Shown here one piece after another: positions 1 through 10,000 of a DNA stretch of 36,841 nucleotides. A program made the translations under genes and the position numbers. Within the stretch, counting starts at the first letter, position 1; every line of letters begins with the position of its first letter. The notes beneath the pieces were generated by a model, which was not told where the DNA came from, searched no databases, and saw nothing but the letters and a program-made list of their open reading frames with translations. Origin of the DNA: Bermanella sp034112345 (GTDB taxonomy: Bacteria; Pseudomonadota; Gammaproteobacteria; Pseudomonadales; Oceanobacteraceae); the NCBI GenBank assembly GCA_034112345.1, contig JAWUVN010000052.1:1-36841 (forward strand), read 5' to 3'.

Positions 1-1
1 T

Positions 2-304
2 GAAGGCCGTCTAGTAAACCTAGGTAACGCAACAGGTCACCCAAGCCGTATTATGGATGGCTCTTTCGCTAACCAAGTATTGGCTCAGATGTACCTTTGG
101 GATGCTAAGTTTGCTGATCTTTCAGAAGCTGATAAAGCTGATAACATCTACGTTCGCGTACTTCCTAAGAAGCTAGACGAAGAAGTTGCTGCTGACATGG
201 TTGCTGGTTTTGGTGGTGTTTTAACAACACTCACTCAAGAGCAAGCTGACTACATCAACGTACCTGTTGAAGGCCCTTACAAGCCTGAATCTTACAAGTA
301 CTAA
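2..304 (+). CDS. ahcY: Adenosylhomocysteinase, C-terminal end (partial)
   Basis: This is the 3' end of S-adenosylhomocysteine hydrolase, which splits SAH into adenosine and homocysteine in the cytosolic methyl cycle. The frame is open from base 2, so the gene starts before the window; the Met at 53 is internal. The first codons read EGRLVNLGNATGHPSRIMDG, the conserved NAD-binding/C-terminal block of the family. The protein ends in KPESYKY, matching the family's invariant C-terminal Lys/Tyr tail that reaches into the partner subunit's NAD site. It lies 134 bp upstream of metF on the same strand, a linkage that fits homocysteine recycling to methionine. The family assignment is secure; only about 100 residues are visible. 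Confidence 0.95.
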   Translation, partial: EGRLVNLGNATGHPSRIMDGSFANQVLAQMYLWDAKFADLSEADKADNIYVRVLPKKLDEEVAADMVAGFGGVLTTLTQEQADYINVPVEGPYKPESYKY

Positions 305-318
305 TACAGTACTGTTTA

Positions 319-392
319 GGCAGTCTTGCTAATCACTTGCAAGACACTGCCTTAAACTCGGTTAGACTGTGCGCATAGTTTTCTAATCGAGT
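319..392 (+). promoter_or_regulatory. Two tandem hairpins in the ahcY-metF spacer
   Basis: The first hairpin pairs GGCAGT-CTTGC (319-329) with GCAAG-AC-ACTGCC (339-351), with a two-base bulge and a 9-base loop. The second pairs ACTCGGTTAGA (356-366) with TCTAATCGAGT (382-392): 11 pairs including one G-U, with a 15-base loop. Neither is followed by a convincing U-tract. They could be an attenuator, a processing site or a weak ahcY terminator. No MetJ box and no SAM or SAH riboswitch core was recognised. The structure is seen; any function is inferred. Confidence 0.4.
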
Positions 393-438
393 TTATTCCC
401 TTTAAATATTTAATTATTTCATTATTTCCGAGAACACT

Positions 439-1275
439 ATGGACGATTTTCGATTAAGTTTTGAATTCTTTCCGACTAAGACCGAAGAAGGTACTCGCAA
501 GTTATACAATACTCGCGATAAATTAGCCGAGCTTAATCCCGACTTTTTCTCTGTTACGTATGGAGCCGGCGGCTCTACCCGTAGCAACACAATTGACATT
601 GTGACAGGAATGAACAGCAAGGGTATTGATGCTGCTCCACACCTATCCTGTGTAGGCGAGAGCAAAGAAAACATAAAAGAATTACTGCAACACTACGCCG
701 ACAGTGACATTAAGCGCATTGTGGCCTTACGTGGCGATCTACCATCTGGTATGGCGGCTAGCGCTGGTGAACTTAACTACGCCAATGAACTAGTTGAATT
801 AATCCGCGCTGAGCACGGTGATACGTTTGAATTAGAAGTGGCCGCCTACCCAGAGATGCACCCTCAAGCTAGAAACTTTGAAGATGACCTAATCAACTTT
901 AAACGTAAAGTAGATGCTGGCGCCAATTCTGCAATTACCCAGTATTTTTTCAACCCGGATAGCTACTTTTACTTTGTTGATCGTTGCCAAAACATGGGTA
1001 TCGACATTCCTATCGTCCCAGGTATTATGCCGATCACTAACTACACCAAATTAGCGCGTTTCTCCGATGCGTGCGGTGCTGAAATTCCTCGCTGGATACG
1101 TAAGCAATTAGAAGCCTATGGCGATGATACTGAAAGCATCATGAAATTTGGTGAAGAGGTTATCACCCAAATGTGTGAAGATCTTGTTGAAAACGATGTT
1201 CCTGGGCTACACTTCTATACATTAAACCAAGCTGATCCATGCTTGAATGTTTGGAAAAACTTGAATTTATGGTAG
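439..1275 (+). CDS. metF: 5,10-methylenetetrahydrofolate reductase
   Basis: This flavoprotein reduces 5,10-methylene-THF to 5-methyl-THF, the methyl donor for methionine synthase. It is 278 residues, close to the usual 280-300. The N-terminus carries LSFEFFPTKT (residues 6-15); Glu9 corresponds to the catalytic Glu of E. coli MetF (FEFFPP motif). SVTYGAGGS follows near residue 38, and VALRGDLP near 95 is the folate/FAD-binding segment. The C-terminal GLHFYTLNQ motif is also typical. The ATG at 439 has only a weak purine stretch (GAGAA) ahead of it, but it gives the expected family N-terminus. The gene follows ahcY in the same direction, so both steps of homocysteine-to-methionine recycling are linked. 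Confidence 0.97.
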   Translation: MDDFRLSFEFFPTKTEEGTRKLYNTRDKLAELNPDFFSVTYGAGGSTRSNTIDIVTGMNSKGIDAAPHLSCVGESKENIKELLQHYADSDIKRIVALRGDLPSGMAASAGELNYANELVELIRAEHGDTFELEVAAYPEMHPQARNFEDDLINFKRKVDAGANSAITQYFFNPDSYFYFVDRCQNMGIDIPIVPGIMPITNYTKLARFSDACGAEIPRWIRKQLEAYGDDTESIMKFGEEVITQMCEDLVENDVPGLHFYTLNQADPCLNVWKNLNLW

Positions 1276-1310
1276 TTTTTACAACCCTAACGATAGCTTT
1301 TTAATCAAAG

Positions 1311-1316
1311 TATAAT
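1311..1316 (+). promoter_or_regulatory. Possible -10 box for the CDGSH gene
   Basis: A perfect TATAAT lies downstream of metF. No good -35 box stands 15-19 bp upstream and there is no TG extension. If used, the transcript would begin just before the 1326-1349 hairpin. This is a weak call. Confidence 0.25.
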
Positions 1317-1325
1317 GGGCTATTA

Positions 1326-1349
1326 CAGAGTGGCTGGTCAGCCACTCTG
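1326..1349 (+). terminator. Perfect 10-bp hairpin after metF (weak terminator or 5' leader stem)
   Basis: CAGAGTGGCT (1326-1335), loop GGTC, AGCCACTCTG (1340-1349). The stem is perfect, but only ATTTG follows, so it lacks the U-run of a classical intrinsic terminator. It may cap the metF transcript or form a leader stem for the CDGSH gene. Confidence 0.4.
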
Positions 1350-1398
1350 ATTTGCATGGGTCGTATCACCTTAATTTTTACTCACCGAGGTAATTAAA

Positions 1399-1614
1399 AT
1401 GCGCCAACCTATTCGTGTTGATCTAGTTGAAGGCCAATCCTATTTTTGGTGTGAATGTGGTCGCAGCGAAAAGCAGCCTTTTTGTGATGGCAGCCATTCA
1501 GGCACACCTTATACACCAAAAATGTTTACCGCCGAAAAAACGGAATCACGTTTTTTATGTGCGTGTAAAGACACTGAGAAAGCACCTTTTTGTGATGGTT
1601 CACACTCGCGGTAA
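1399..1614 (+). CDS. Double CDGSH iron-sulfur domain protein
   Basis: This 71-residue protein has two complete CDGSH signatures: CECGRSEKQPFCDGSH (residues 18-33) and CACKDTEKAPFCDGSH (54-69). Each provides the three Cys and one His (C18, C20, C29, H33; C54, C56, C65, H69) that bind one [2Fe-2S] cluster in the mitoNEET superfamily. Two motifs in one short chain place it with the tandem (class 3, MiNT-like) group, which binds two clusters per monomer. It probably acts in cytosolic redox or Fe-S handling; the exact role of bacterial members is unsettled. The start is well supported by GAGGT 8 bp upstream. A second reading in another frame (1427-1621) is a shadow of this gene. Confidence 0.92.
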   Translation: MRQPIRVDLVEGQSYFWCECGRSEKQPFCDGSHSGTPYTPKMFTAEKTESRFLCACKDTEKAPFCDGSHSR

Positions 1615-1656
1615 TTTTTAATTAATACTCAATCAATCTTTTAGTTGTAAAACTGT

Positions 1657-2391
1657 ATGCGCATTCCAAGAATATTCACACCTCAAAACCTAATCGAAAA
1701 CACCATGATAGAACTTGATGAGCATGCCGCTAATCACGTTGGACGGGTTTTACGCATGGCTGCAGGTCGTGAATTGATTCTTTTTAATGGCCAGGGTCCA
1801 ATGCACTTTGAAGCCACAATAGAGGAGTCTGGTAAGAAGCGTGTGACAGCTATTATCACTAATAAAATCAGCAGTGAAAATGAATCACCTTTAAACATTC
1901 ACCTAGGCCAAGCCTTATCTAAAGGTGACAGAATGGAATTCACCATTCAAAAAGCGGTTGAACTTGGGGTGACAGAAATCACACCTCTGTGGACCGATCA
2001 TTGCGATGTCAAAAACAACACCGAACGTTTAGAGAAAAAACTAAAGCAATGGCAAGGCATTATTATCAGCGCATGTGAACAATGCGGCCGAGATGTTATT
2101 CCAACACTTAACCCTGTGGCTAAAATCCAAGATTGGATAAGCCAGGTAAAAGCTGATGAAAAATGGGTACTGGATCCCCGTGGTAATAATGACAATGATA
2201 AAAGATCAAACGTTAGTAATGCGGCTATCGCCGTCGGGCCTGAGGGCGGCCTTAGCCAAACTGAAATTGAGCTAGCCTGTCAGTTTAATTTTAAATCTAA
2301 ATTAATAGGGCCACGGATATTACGCACCGAAACGGCCGCCTTAACCGCAATTACATTACTGCAAAGCCAATGGGGTGATTTTAATACCTAA
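1657..2391 (+). CDS. rsmE: 16S rRNA m3U1498 methyltransferase
   Basis: RsmE is a SPOUT-class (trefoil-knot) methyltransferase that methylates N3 of U1498 in 16S rRNA within the 30S subunit, using SAM. The 244-residue length is typical. The N-terminal part (MRIPRIFTPQ, then HVGRVLRMAAG) is the PUA-like RNA-binding domain. The C-terminal knot is shown by AVGPEGGLSQTEIELA (about residues 190-205) and LIGPRILRTETAALTAI (about 217-233), the SAM-binding loops of the family. The start at 1657 has no strong Shine-Dalgarno, but the N-terminal sequence fits the family. The gene ends at a strong terminator facing the chp cluster. Confidence 0.96.
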   Translation: MRIPRIFTPQNLIENTMIELDEHAANHVGRVLRMAAGRELILFNGQGPMHFEATIEESGKKRVTAIITNKISSENESPLNIHLGQALSKGDRMEFTIQKAVELGVTEITPLWTDHCDVKNNTERLEKKLKQWQGIIISACEQCGRDVIPTLNPVAKIQDWISQVKADEKWVLDPRGNNDNDKRSNVSNAAIAVGPEGGLSQTEIELACQFNFKSKLIGPRILRTETAALTAITLLQSQWGDFNT

Positions 2392-2412
2392 TATACTTTT
2401 GTGATAAAAATA

Positions 2413-2447
2413 AAAAAGCCGAAACATTATGAATGTTTCGGCTTTTT
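2413..2447. terminator. Bidirectional intrinsic terminator (rsmE / chpC)
   Basis: GCCGAAACATT (2418-2428), loop ATG, AATGTTTCGGC (2432-2442), followed by TTTTT and preceded by an A-run. The 11-bp perfect stem with U-tracts readable on both strands separates the convergent rsmE and chp operons. Confidence 0.93.
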
Positions 2448-2479
2448 ATAATAGGTTTAACCCATCAAATAATTAAGAC

Positions 2480-2959
2480 TTACTTCAATTCTTTTAATAT
2501 TTCAGCTTCAAGCATATCTAAATCAGGAATGGTTGCGTGACCTGTTTCTAATGTCACAGCCATTTTTTGGCCTTTTTGTAGCACTGCGTTTTGATTCTCT
2601 TTAATCGCAGCTTCTTCTAACTTTATTAAGCTTGGAATACCCTGTGTCAGCAAGCCAAAAAAACGCATTTTACCTTGCTCGCCATTAGGTGAGTTTACTA
2701 CAGCCACTCGTAAGTCTTGCCCTGCAGGGCCTTTTTTAAAGCCACTAAATTCTTCATACGAGATAACCGGTATCATGGTTCCACGCCATTCAATTTCGCC
2801 AACAATCCAGTCTGCTACATTATCTAAAACCGCAGGTTTTTGAAATGGAATTAGCTCTGCAATGGTCACGTTAGGCAGCACCATACGCCCACCCTGAATT
2901 GGGATAAGCAAACAAGGTAGCATTTCGTCTGTATTGGTATCTGTTGTTAGCTGCTGCAT
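2480..2959 (-). CDS. chpC: ChpC, CheW-like adaptor of the pilus chemosensory system
   Basis: This is a 159-residue CheW-like protein and the last gene of the Chp cluster. The CheW fold is suggested by CLLIPIQGGRMVLPNVTIAELIPF at the N-terminus, then WIVGEIEWRGTMIPVISYEEF (about residues 47-67, equivalent to the CheW 'G-x-x-x-x-R-G-x-x-x-P-V' block) and RVAVVNS. In Pseudomonas, ChpC is thought to be a second CheW-type linker to the ChpA kinase, possibly for other receptors. Its start has AGGT 8 bp upstream. It lies 49 bp after chpB, and transcription ends at the 2413-2447 terminator. ChpD/ChpE equivalents do not follow. Confidence 0.88.
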   Translation of the reverse strand: MQQLTTDTNTDEMLPCLLIPIQGGRMVLPNVTIAELIPFQKPAVLDNVADWIVGEIEWRGTMIPVISYEEFSGFKKGPAGQDLRVAVVNSPNGEQGKMRFFGLLTQGIPSLIKLEEAAIKENQNAVLQKGQKMAVTLETGHATIPDLDMLEAEILKELK

Positions 2960-3008
2960 CGTTTTTACCTAAGCTATCTTCTCTATTAAGATCTAAACAA
3001 TCATTAAT

Positions 3009-4022
3009 TTAATGAGTCGTACTTTCTGATTCTAAATATTGAATGGTTTCCACCAATCGTTTCGCCATCTCTTGAGGTGAACCACTAAATTGCACGGCCC
3101 CTGTCTCTCGACATGCATCTGGCATAGCGCTGCTGGCACAGGTTTCACTGCTTTGTGCCCAAACCGGAATTTCAAATTCTTGCAGTTTTTTTACCGCTTC
3201 TGCGCCATCATTTCCCATACCACTAAACAATATAGCTCCCATATTAGGAAATGCGCTGTAAGTGTTTAAGATTAATTGATCTACAGATGGCCCGTATAAA
3301 CCAGGCCAAGGTGTGGGTAACAATCTTAATACGCCTTCTTTGAATATGGTTTCACGGTCAGCTGGAACAATCAAAACTTCTCCGACTCTAGGTTGATCAC
3401 CGCCTGTGGCAACAGATAACTTGAAGTGCGAATGACGTGCAAGTACTTGTGCTAAAACAGGCACAAATTGCGCATCAATATGCTGCCCGTAAATAAATGA
3501 AACTGGTAGACCTTTAGGCAGTGCATCTAGAAAATCTTTCACCGCTTCTGGACCACCAAGAGAGCTTCCTAATACCCATACATGCTTGGCTTGTTCCCCA
3601 TCTTTAACCGCCTTTATTGTAGTGGGCAATGTTAAAGCTAAAGGCTCTATAACCGAATTTTGTTCTTCTATGGCTCTCAAACTGGCTTGGGTTTGGATTA
3701 AATCGTCACCCAGTAACTGTTTGATTTTTGCGTAAAGATTTCTCTCCCACTTGGGATATTGTTGATCTTGCTTACTGGGAGCCGCTTCAAACCCAAGTAA
3801 TACTGGCTGATCTAGATCTAAAAATGCATCTAATAATGCATCGTCTTCTCTTAGGTCCACTAGCCAAGCTGACACCTGACTATCAAAGCCTTTTAACTCT
3901 AACGCTTTAGGGCTTAATGAAATCACTTCGCAACCAAAGTTTTCAATAGCACTTCTTAAGCGATGCTGTTGCAGTAAATTCTCTGCAACAACGGCCAATT
4001 TTATCGGCCTAAACTCAGACAC
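3009..4022 (-). CDS. chpB: ChpB, CheB-type methylesterase
   Basis: This protein is predicted to demethylate glutamates of the PilJ receptor and reset the pilus chemosensory pathway. It is 337 residues. The C-terminal CheB esterase domain (about 145-335) shows the catalytic triad: Ser154 in GSSLGG (CheB GASTGG motif), His181 in GQH and Asp272 in GMGNDG. The N-terminal 100 residues look receiver-like but degenerate: the acidic pair is replaced by AEN near residue 13, with only Asp56 in WLVDLRED as a possible acceptor. The start codon is GTG, overlapping the chpA stop by one base (TAGTG), so translation is probably coupled to chpA. The esterase call is firm; phosphorylation control is doubtful. 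Confidence 0.92.
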   Translation of the reverse strand: MSEFRPIKLAVVAENLLQQHRLRSAIENFGCEVISLSPKALELKGFDSQVSAWLVDLREDDALLDAFLDLDQPVLLGFEAAPSKQDQQYPKWERNLYAKIKQLLGDDLIQTQASLRAIEEQNSVIEPLALTLPTTIKAVKDGEQAKHVWVLGSSLGGPEAVKDFLDALPKGLPVSFIYGQHIDAQFVPVLAQVLARHSHFKLSVATGGDQPRVGEVLIVPADRETIFKEGVLRLLPTPWPGLYGPSVDQLILNTYSAFPNMGAILFSGMGNDGAEAVKKLQEFEIPVWAQSSETCASSAMPDACRETGAVQFSGSPQEMAKRLVETIQYLESESTTH

Positions 4023-7000
4023 TAAGCCGTTTCCGTTAACTGAGTAATCGCCCCTAACAGCTTATCTTCTTGGAAAGGTTTACCCATGTAATCAGTCACA
4101 CCGATGGCCATTGCACGTTCTTTATGTTTATCACCGGTACGCGATGTGATCATGATGATTGGAATGTCTTTTAGCCTTGAGCTGTGTCGCATTTGCGTCG
4201 CCACTTCAAAACCATCCATTCTAGGCATTTCAATATCAAGTAATACAACATCGGGTCTGTAGTCTTGCAACGTTGCCATGGCATCAACACCATCTTTAGC
4301 CGTTCGCACTTCATAACCCTGACGTTCAAGTAATCGTGTGGTTACCTTACGTACGGTTACCGAATCATCCACAACTAATACTGAAACAACTGAACTTTCG
4401 ACTGGAGCAACAATTTTTGCTTCAACCTGATGTTCAATTTCCATATGCTGCTTGTATTCAATGCTAGTCACGTTACGCATCATATTTGGCAAATCAAGAA
4501 TGATTACAACACTACCATCCCCTAGAATTGTTCCGCCTGACACACCTACTACAGAGTTAAATTGTGGTCCTAAAGCTTTTACAACAATTTCTCGTGAACC
4601 CATTAGCGTATCTACTTGAACAGCGGCAGGTTTCGCACCTCGAACCAATACAACTGGCATAGGCACATTTGAATCAGGTAATTTTTCCTGACTCTCATCA
4701 CGCAGTAAGCGACCCAAGGATTCAAGGTGATATTCACGACCGGCATAATGGTAAACCGGACGCTCTTGCTTATATAATTCTCGTAAATTATCAGTACTGA
4801 CTCGAACAATACCTTCGATACTATTAAGCGGAATTGCAAATAATGCATCTCCTACTTTCGTCATCAAGGCTCGGTTTACAGATACTGTAAATGGAAGTCG
4901 TACAATAAACTCAGTGCCCACACCTGTTTGTGAATTAATCACAACCGTGCCGCCCACCTGCTTAATTTCGCTGTTTACTACGTCCATACCCACACCACGA
5001 CCCGATATTTGAGTCACGTGTTCTGCCGTACTAAAACCAGCTTGCAGTATAAATTGTAATACTTCTTGATCCGAGACCTTCGAACCTTTTTCAATTAGCC
5101 CACGCTCAAGTGCTTTTGCACGCACTTTTTCTAAATTCACCCCAGCGCCATCATCTACTAGACGAAGCACGACATCACTACCATCTCGGGATAGATCAAT
5201 ACTAATGCTACCTACTTCAGGTTTACCCGCTGTTATGCGGCCCTCTGTGGTTTCTAGGCCGTGATCCACTGCGTTACGAAGCATGTGCTCTAATGGAGAA
5301 ATTAAGCGCTCTAGGACGCTTCTATCCATTTCACCATCAGCGTTGTTTACTTGAAGCTCAACTTGCTTACCAAGTTCAGAGCTCACCTGACGAACAATTC
5401 GACGTAAACGAGGCACCATTCTAGCAAACGGCACCATGCGGGTTTTCATCAACCCTTCTTGAAGCTCAGTATTCACTCGAGATTGTTGTAGCAACAGTGT
5501 TTCTGCATCTCTTGTTTTATTCACAAGCGTGGACTTGATATCTATTAAATCGGAAGCCGATTCCACTAAAGATCGAGATAATTGCTGAAGCTGGCTGTAT
5601 CGATCCATTTCTAGTGGATCAAAGTCTTCATAATCAGGGCCTTGCTGCTCACGACGGAATAGCACCTGAGCTTCTGTTTCCATATCTAAACGACGCAGCT
5701 GATCTTTTAATCGATCTAGTGTGGCATCCATATCGTCTAACGAATAACCAAAGTCGGTCACTTGGTTTTCCAGACGGCCTCGGCTAATGGATGTTTCACC
5801 TGCAAGGTTTACCAAGCCATCTAAAAGATCGGCTGGTACTTTAATCATCTCTTGCGGACCAGCACGCTTCGTTTGCTGATTTTCAGTTTGTGCTTTCTTT
5901 TGATCCACTGCTTTTTCAGGCTTAGGATGTAAAGGCACAACATTGGTGGCATCTTCTAATGCCACTAATTCATCATCCACTTTTATAGGCAAGTCATGCT
6001 TAGCTGCATCAATAATCAGCTCAGCATTATTAGAACCCAACGGACCTTGTCCGCCTTCTGCTAACCAAAGTTGTACACTATCAATAGTGGCCATCAGCAC
6101 ATCATATTGTGACTGCAACAACTGGAATAATGCTTCATCCCCTTGTTCATTATTTACTAAGCGACTATTGAGCTCTGTCTCCATATCATGGGCTAAATCG
6201 CCCAGTCCACTTAAACCAGTTATGCGTGCGCCACCTTTAAAGGTATGTAAGACACGTTGTATCGCTTCGTTATGCTCTGGATTTCCTGGTTCAGCCTTCC
6301 AAGCTTTAATGTGAGTATCTAGCTCTTCCATTAACTCTTCAGCTTCTTCCATGAATATTTCAACAATCTCAGCATCGGCATCATCTGCCATTTGCTTAAC
6401 GCTTATTGATTCAGGTTGGTCTGCAGCCACATCAGTTGGTAGCTGCTGAGTAGTTATCGAATTATCCAATTCTATAACTGCTTTTTCCGCTGCCTGATCT
6501 TTAACAGGCTGCTGAGTTGTTTGAGTTTCAGGTAGGTCTAACGACTCGCCGGCTAAATACAATTGTATAGCCGTGATAAGTTCAGGGGCAGAGTGAATTG
6601 GCTTACTTTGCTTAAGCGCTTGAACCATATCTCCCAATCGATCATGGCAAATATGCAGTAATTCGAACAATTGACTATTCGAAGTCAATTTACCTAAACT
6701 TAAGCCCTCATAAAGGTCTTCAAGTTCGTGGGCTAAATCACCTATGGCGTTAATTTCTGACATGCGAGCACCACCTTTAAAGGTATGCAAATCACGCTGT
6801 AATTCTGCCACTTCTAGTAAGTTATCACTATCCTGTTCCCAGGCATCTAGCGAAGTACTTATAGATTCAACCAACTCTTCTGCTTCTTCTAAAAATATTT
6901 CTAATAGTTCAGGCTCAATATCAGACTTAATATCTTCAGCAATAACATCGACTGGTGCCTGTTCGATTTCAGAAATTTCATTATCAATAACTTCAGCAAG

Positions 7001-10000
7001 GGCTGCCGATTCAGTATTATTTTCAATCGCGCCAGAAATTTTCGCCTGAACAGATGTTCCGCCCAATCGAGATATCAATTCATTTTCAGGTAAGACAGCC
7101 TGGCTAGCGGCCACCATATCCATCATGTTTAATAAACCGTCATGACCTAACTTAATGTCATTAACAATTTCATGCTCGGGGGATAAACCATCTGTCATGA
7201 TTTTGTTACAGGCAATATTTAAAGCTTCACAAAGAGCGACAACTGGTAACAATTCAGCCATTTGAGCCCCCTTTTCAAGGGTCTCAATTTCATCAATAAC
7301 CGCTTCCAATAACTGTAAGTTATCAGGCTCAGTTTCCCAGCGCTCTAATAAGCTTTCTGCATCAGTCAGTATATCCATGCCTTCAGATAAAAAGATGGAT
7401 AGCACTTGGGGGTCAACTTTTTGATTTGCACTAGTGCCCAAACTTTCATGGAACTTACCAATTAACTGCGCCATAAGTCGCTGTACATCTGCTGCAAGAT
7501 CTTGGCTGCCTGCTATCGGGCTAAAATCTAGATTGCTTAATTGTATATGGCCATCATCAATTAAGTCTTTACCGCGAATAAGTAGATGTACAATCTCGGC
7601 AGTCGTTTCAACGTGGTACGCACATAAATCACGCGCAAAGTTTTCAAGTACCGCAGCAACATCTGCTATATTTTCAATATGCGCCATATGCGCACTGCCT
7701 TTTAATGTATGAAAGGCACGCTGTAGTTCATCACTAATTGGCGTTTTATAATCTTCTTCTTGTGCTGTGTTAATGAAGTTTTGAACAACAGCAACGTGCG
7801 TTTGAAGCTCTTGACTAAAAACTTCTAATAATGCCTCGTCTATAATGTTTTCATTTTCTGTTGAAGCATCAGAGTCGTCATGCGTAAAAGATTCTTCTGA
7901 TATAGCTTCTGCAGATACAGGAGCCTGCCAAGAATCAACCGCATCACCTTTCGAAAGAGCATGCGCATATTCTTGAATGGCAGATACATTAACAGTGCAA
8001 GGTTTACGATTTTTAAACGAATCAATTAGCGAAGGTATTTGCGTAATGGTGTAATCGACAATACTCAAGAAATTAGGTGTCACTTCAATTGTATTATCAA
8101 TCATACGATTGAACATATTTTCAATTGACCAAGCTGTTTCACCAAGATCTTCAGCGCTGACCATACGTCCACTACCCTTAAGGGTATGAAATGCACGTCG
8201 CGTTGTAGACAAAGCTTCTTCATCAGATTGATTGGCTTTATAAATAGGCCAAAATTCTTCAATCGTTTCTAATACTTCTTCAGCTTCTTCTAAGAAAATC
8301 TCTATGATTTCATCATCGATTAAATCATCGTCTTCATCTAAAAGCATATTGGTTGAAGTGGATTCTAATACCGAATCCAGTGCATCGCTAGCAGCGTCAT
8401 TAATTGTGTCGCCTTCAAAATCGCCAACAGGTTGATCCGCTAGCTCAGATATTGATTCACTAAATGCACTATTTAACTGCTTAGCTTCTTGTGTTTCTAA
8501 ATCAAAATCATCTAACTCTATTTTAATTGATGACTCTTCATCAGTTATTAGAGATGTGTCGTTGTTAATCGTTTCATCAGGTAAGTCCACTGAAAAATCT
8601 ATCGATTCAATAGCATCTGAATTTCCATCATTAATGCTATTTTCATCCGCTGCTTCTGTACCAAAGTCTACTTCAACTAAATCATCTTCAATGGCTTCAG
8701 CATCAAGCACACCATCTTCAGGAGACAGATCACTAGTGGAGAGATAAGGCAGTATGGCTTCCCTAGCACGAACAAGAATATCCAGATCGACTGAATGAGA
8801 GCTTTCTTCCAAACGCTCTAAGAAATATTCAATACCACTTAAGGCTTCAGCTAAAGCATGCATTAATAAATCAGCAGGTTTATCCTGAGAATCTACGTGC
8901 TTTTGTAAAATATTAGAGCACGAACGTGATATATCAGCTGCTTCAACTTGAGGCACCATGATAAGAGTGCCACGTAAATTCATCAGTAATTCGGCGGCTT
9001 CTCCAAGCAAAGATAAATCGCTTACTTTAATGTAATCAACAATCTTTTCTTTGATTTGTTCGACTAAATTTTTCGATTCTTTTAATACAACTTGCTGGGC
9101 ATCATTTAACTGTACAATTTCAGGAGTCGATGTATCGCCACCAAATCGATCGCTCAAACCAACTAAGGATGCTTCTACATATAATAAAGCACCCGCGATA
9201 TCCATTAGCTCAGTATTATTTGCAGGCTTTTTCTCAGCCACAAAAGTTTTGAGTGCATCAAATTGATCCAATATGACTTTTCTAGGTATGCCTAAGCCAA
9301 GCATACCCATGGTGTCGCCTATTTGCTTAAAGCCAGGCAGCAATTCTTCAAGATCGGCACTTTGAGCACCCTTGCCCTGAACTAATATATCTAAGCTGTC
9401 TTTTAATCGTGCAATTTCTTCAATCAATGCAGTGGCAACACTGCCCATTGTACTTTTATCAGGACCACTTAACGCATCACGATCTGCATCTACTTCCGCA
9501 CTAGTAGGAAGAGCATCGTATAAATCAAACTCTTCGCGAACAGCCTCAATCCGAGCAGTACTAACTGATGATTTGGCGACGTAGAATAAAATATTTTTAA
9601 GGAGTTCTTCTGGTGTATTTTCAAATGAAGCCGATCCATTCGTAATTAAACCTTTAAGCTCTGGCTCTAAGCGTTTTAATGAATCTTTTATGCCACTGTT
9701 AAGAGGAATACCACCCTGAATAATCCCTTCTAATGCCGCTGCTGCTGACAACCATAAAGATTCTGCGGGTGTATCTTTTAATATTTTTGCGAGTCGAGCC
9801 GTTACTTTAAATAAGTATTCAGCGTTATGCTCTACGTCTTTTCCTTTCAATAAACCCAGTAGTGCTACCTGGTACATCTGACGGAGCTTGCGCGTAAGAT
9901 CTACAAATTGTTTATCAGAAAATTGCTGGCGTTGCTGATCACTTACTGGCACTGAATCTTTAATAGTAGGCTGAAATAAAGATGTTTCAGAAAGAAGGCT

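Noticed and set aside
305..438. SAH or SAM riboswitch, or MetJ operator, upstream of metF
   Set aside because: Neither a recognisable riboswitch core nor AGACGTCT-like tandem boxes are present; only generic hairpins were kept.
1427..1621. Second open frame overlapping the CDGSH gene
   Set aside because: Out-of-frame shadow; the CDGSH frame has two perfect metal-binding motifs and a good ribosome binding site.
5943..6314. Long open frames on the plus strand opposite chpA (also 6744-7049, 7434-7712, 8556-8747, 9051-9266)
   Set aside because: Ser-rich antisense shadows of repeated Hpt and acidic segments of chpA; no Shine-Dalgarno support or recognisable family.
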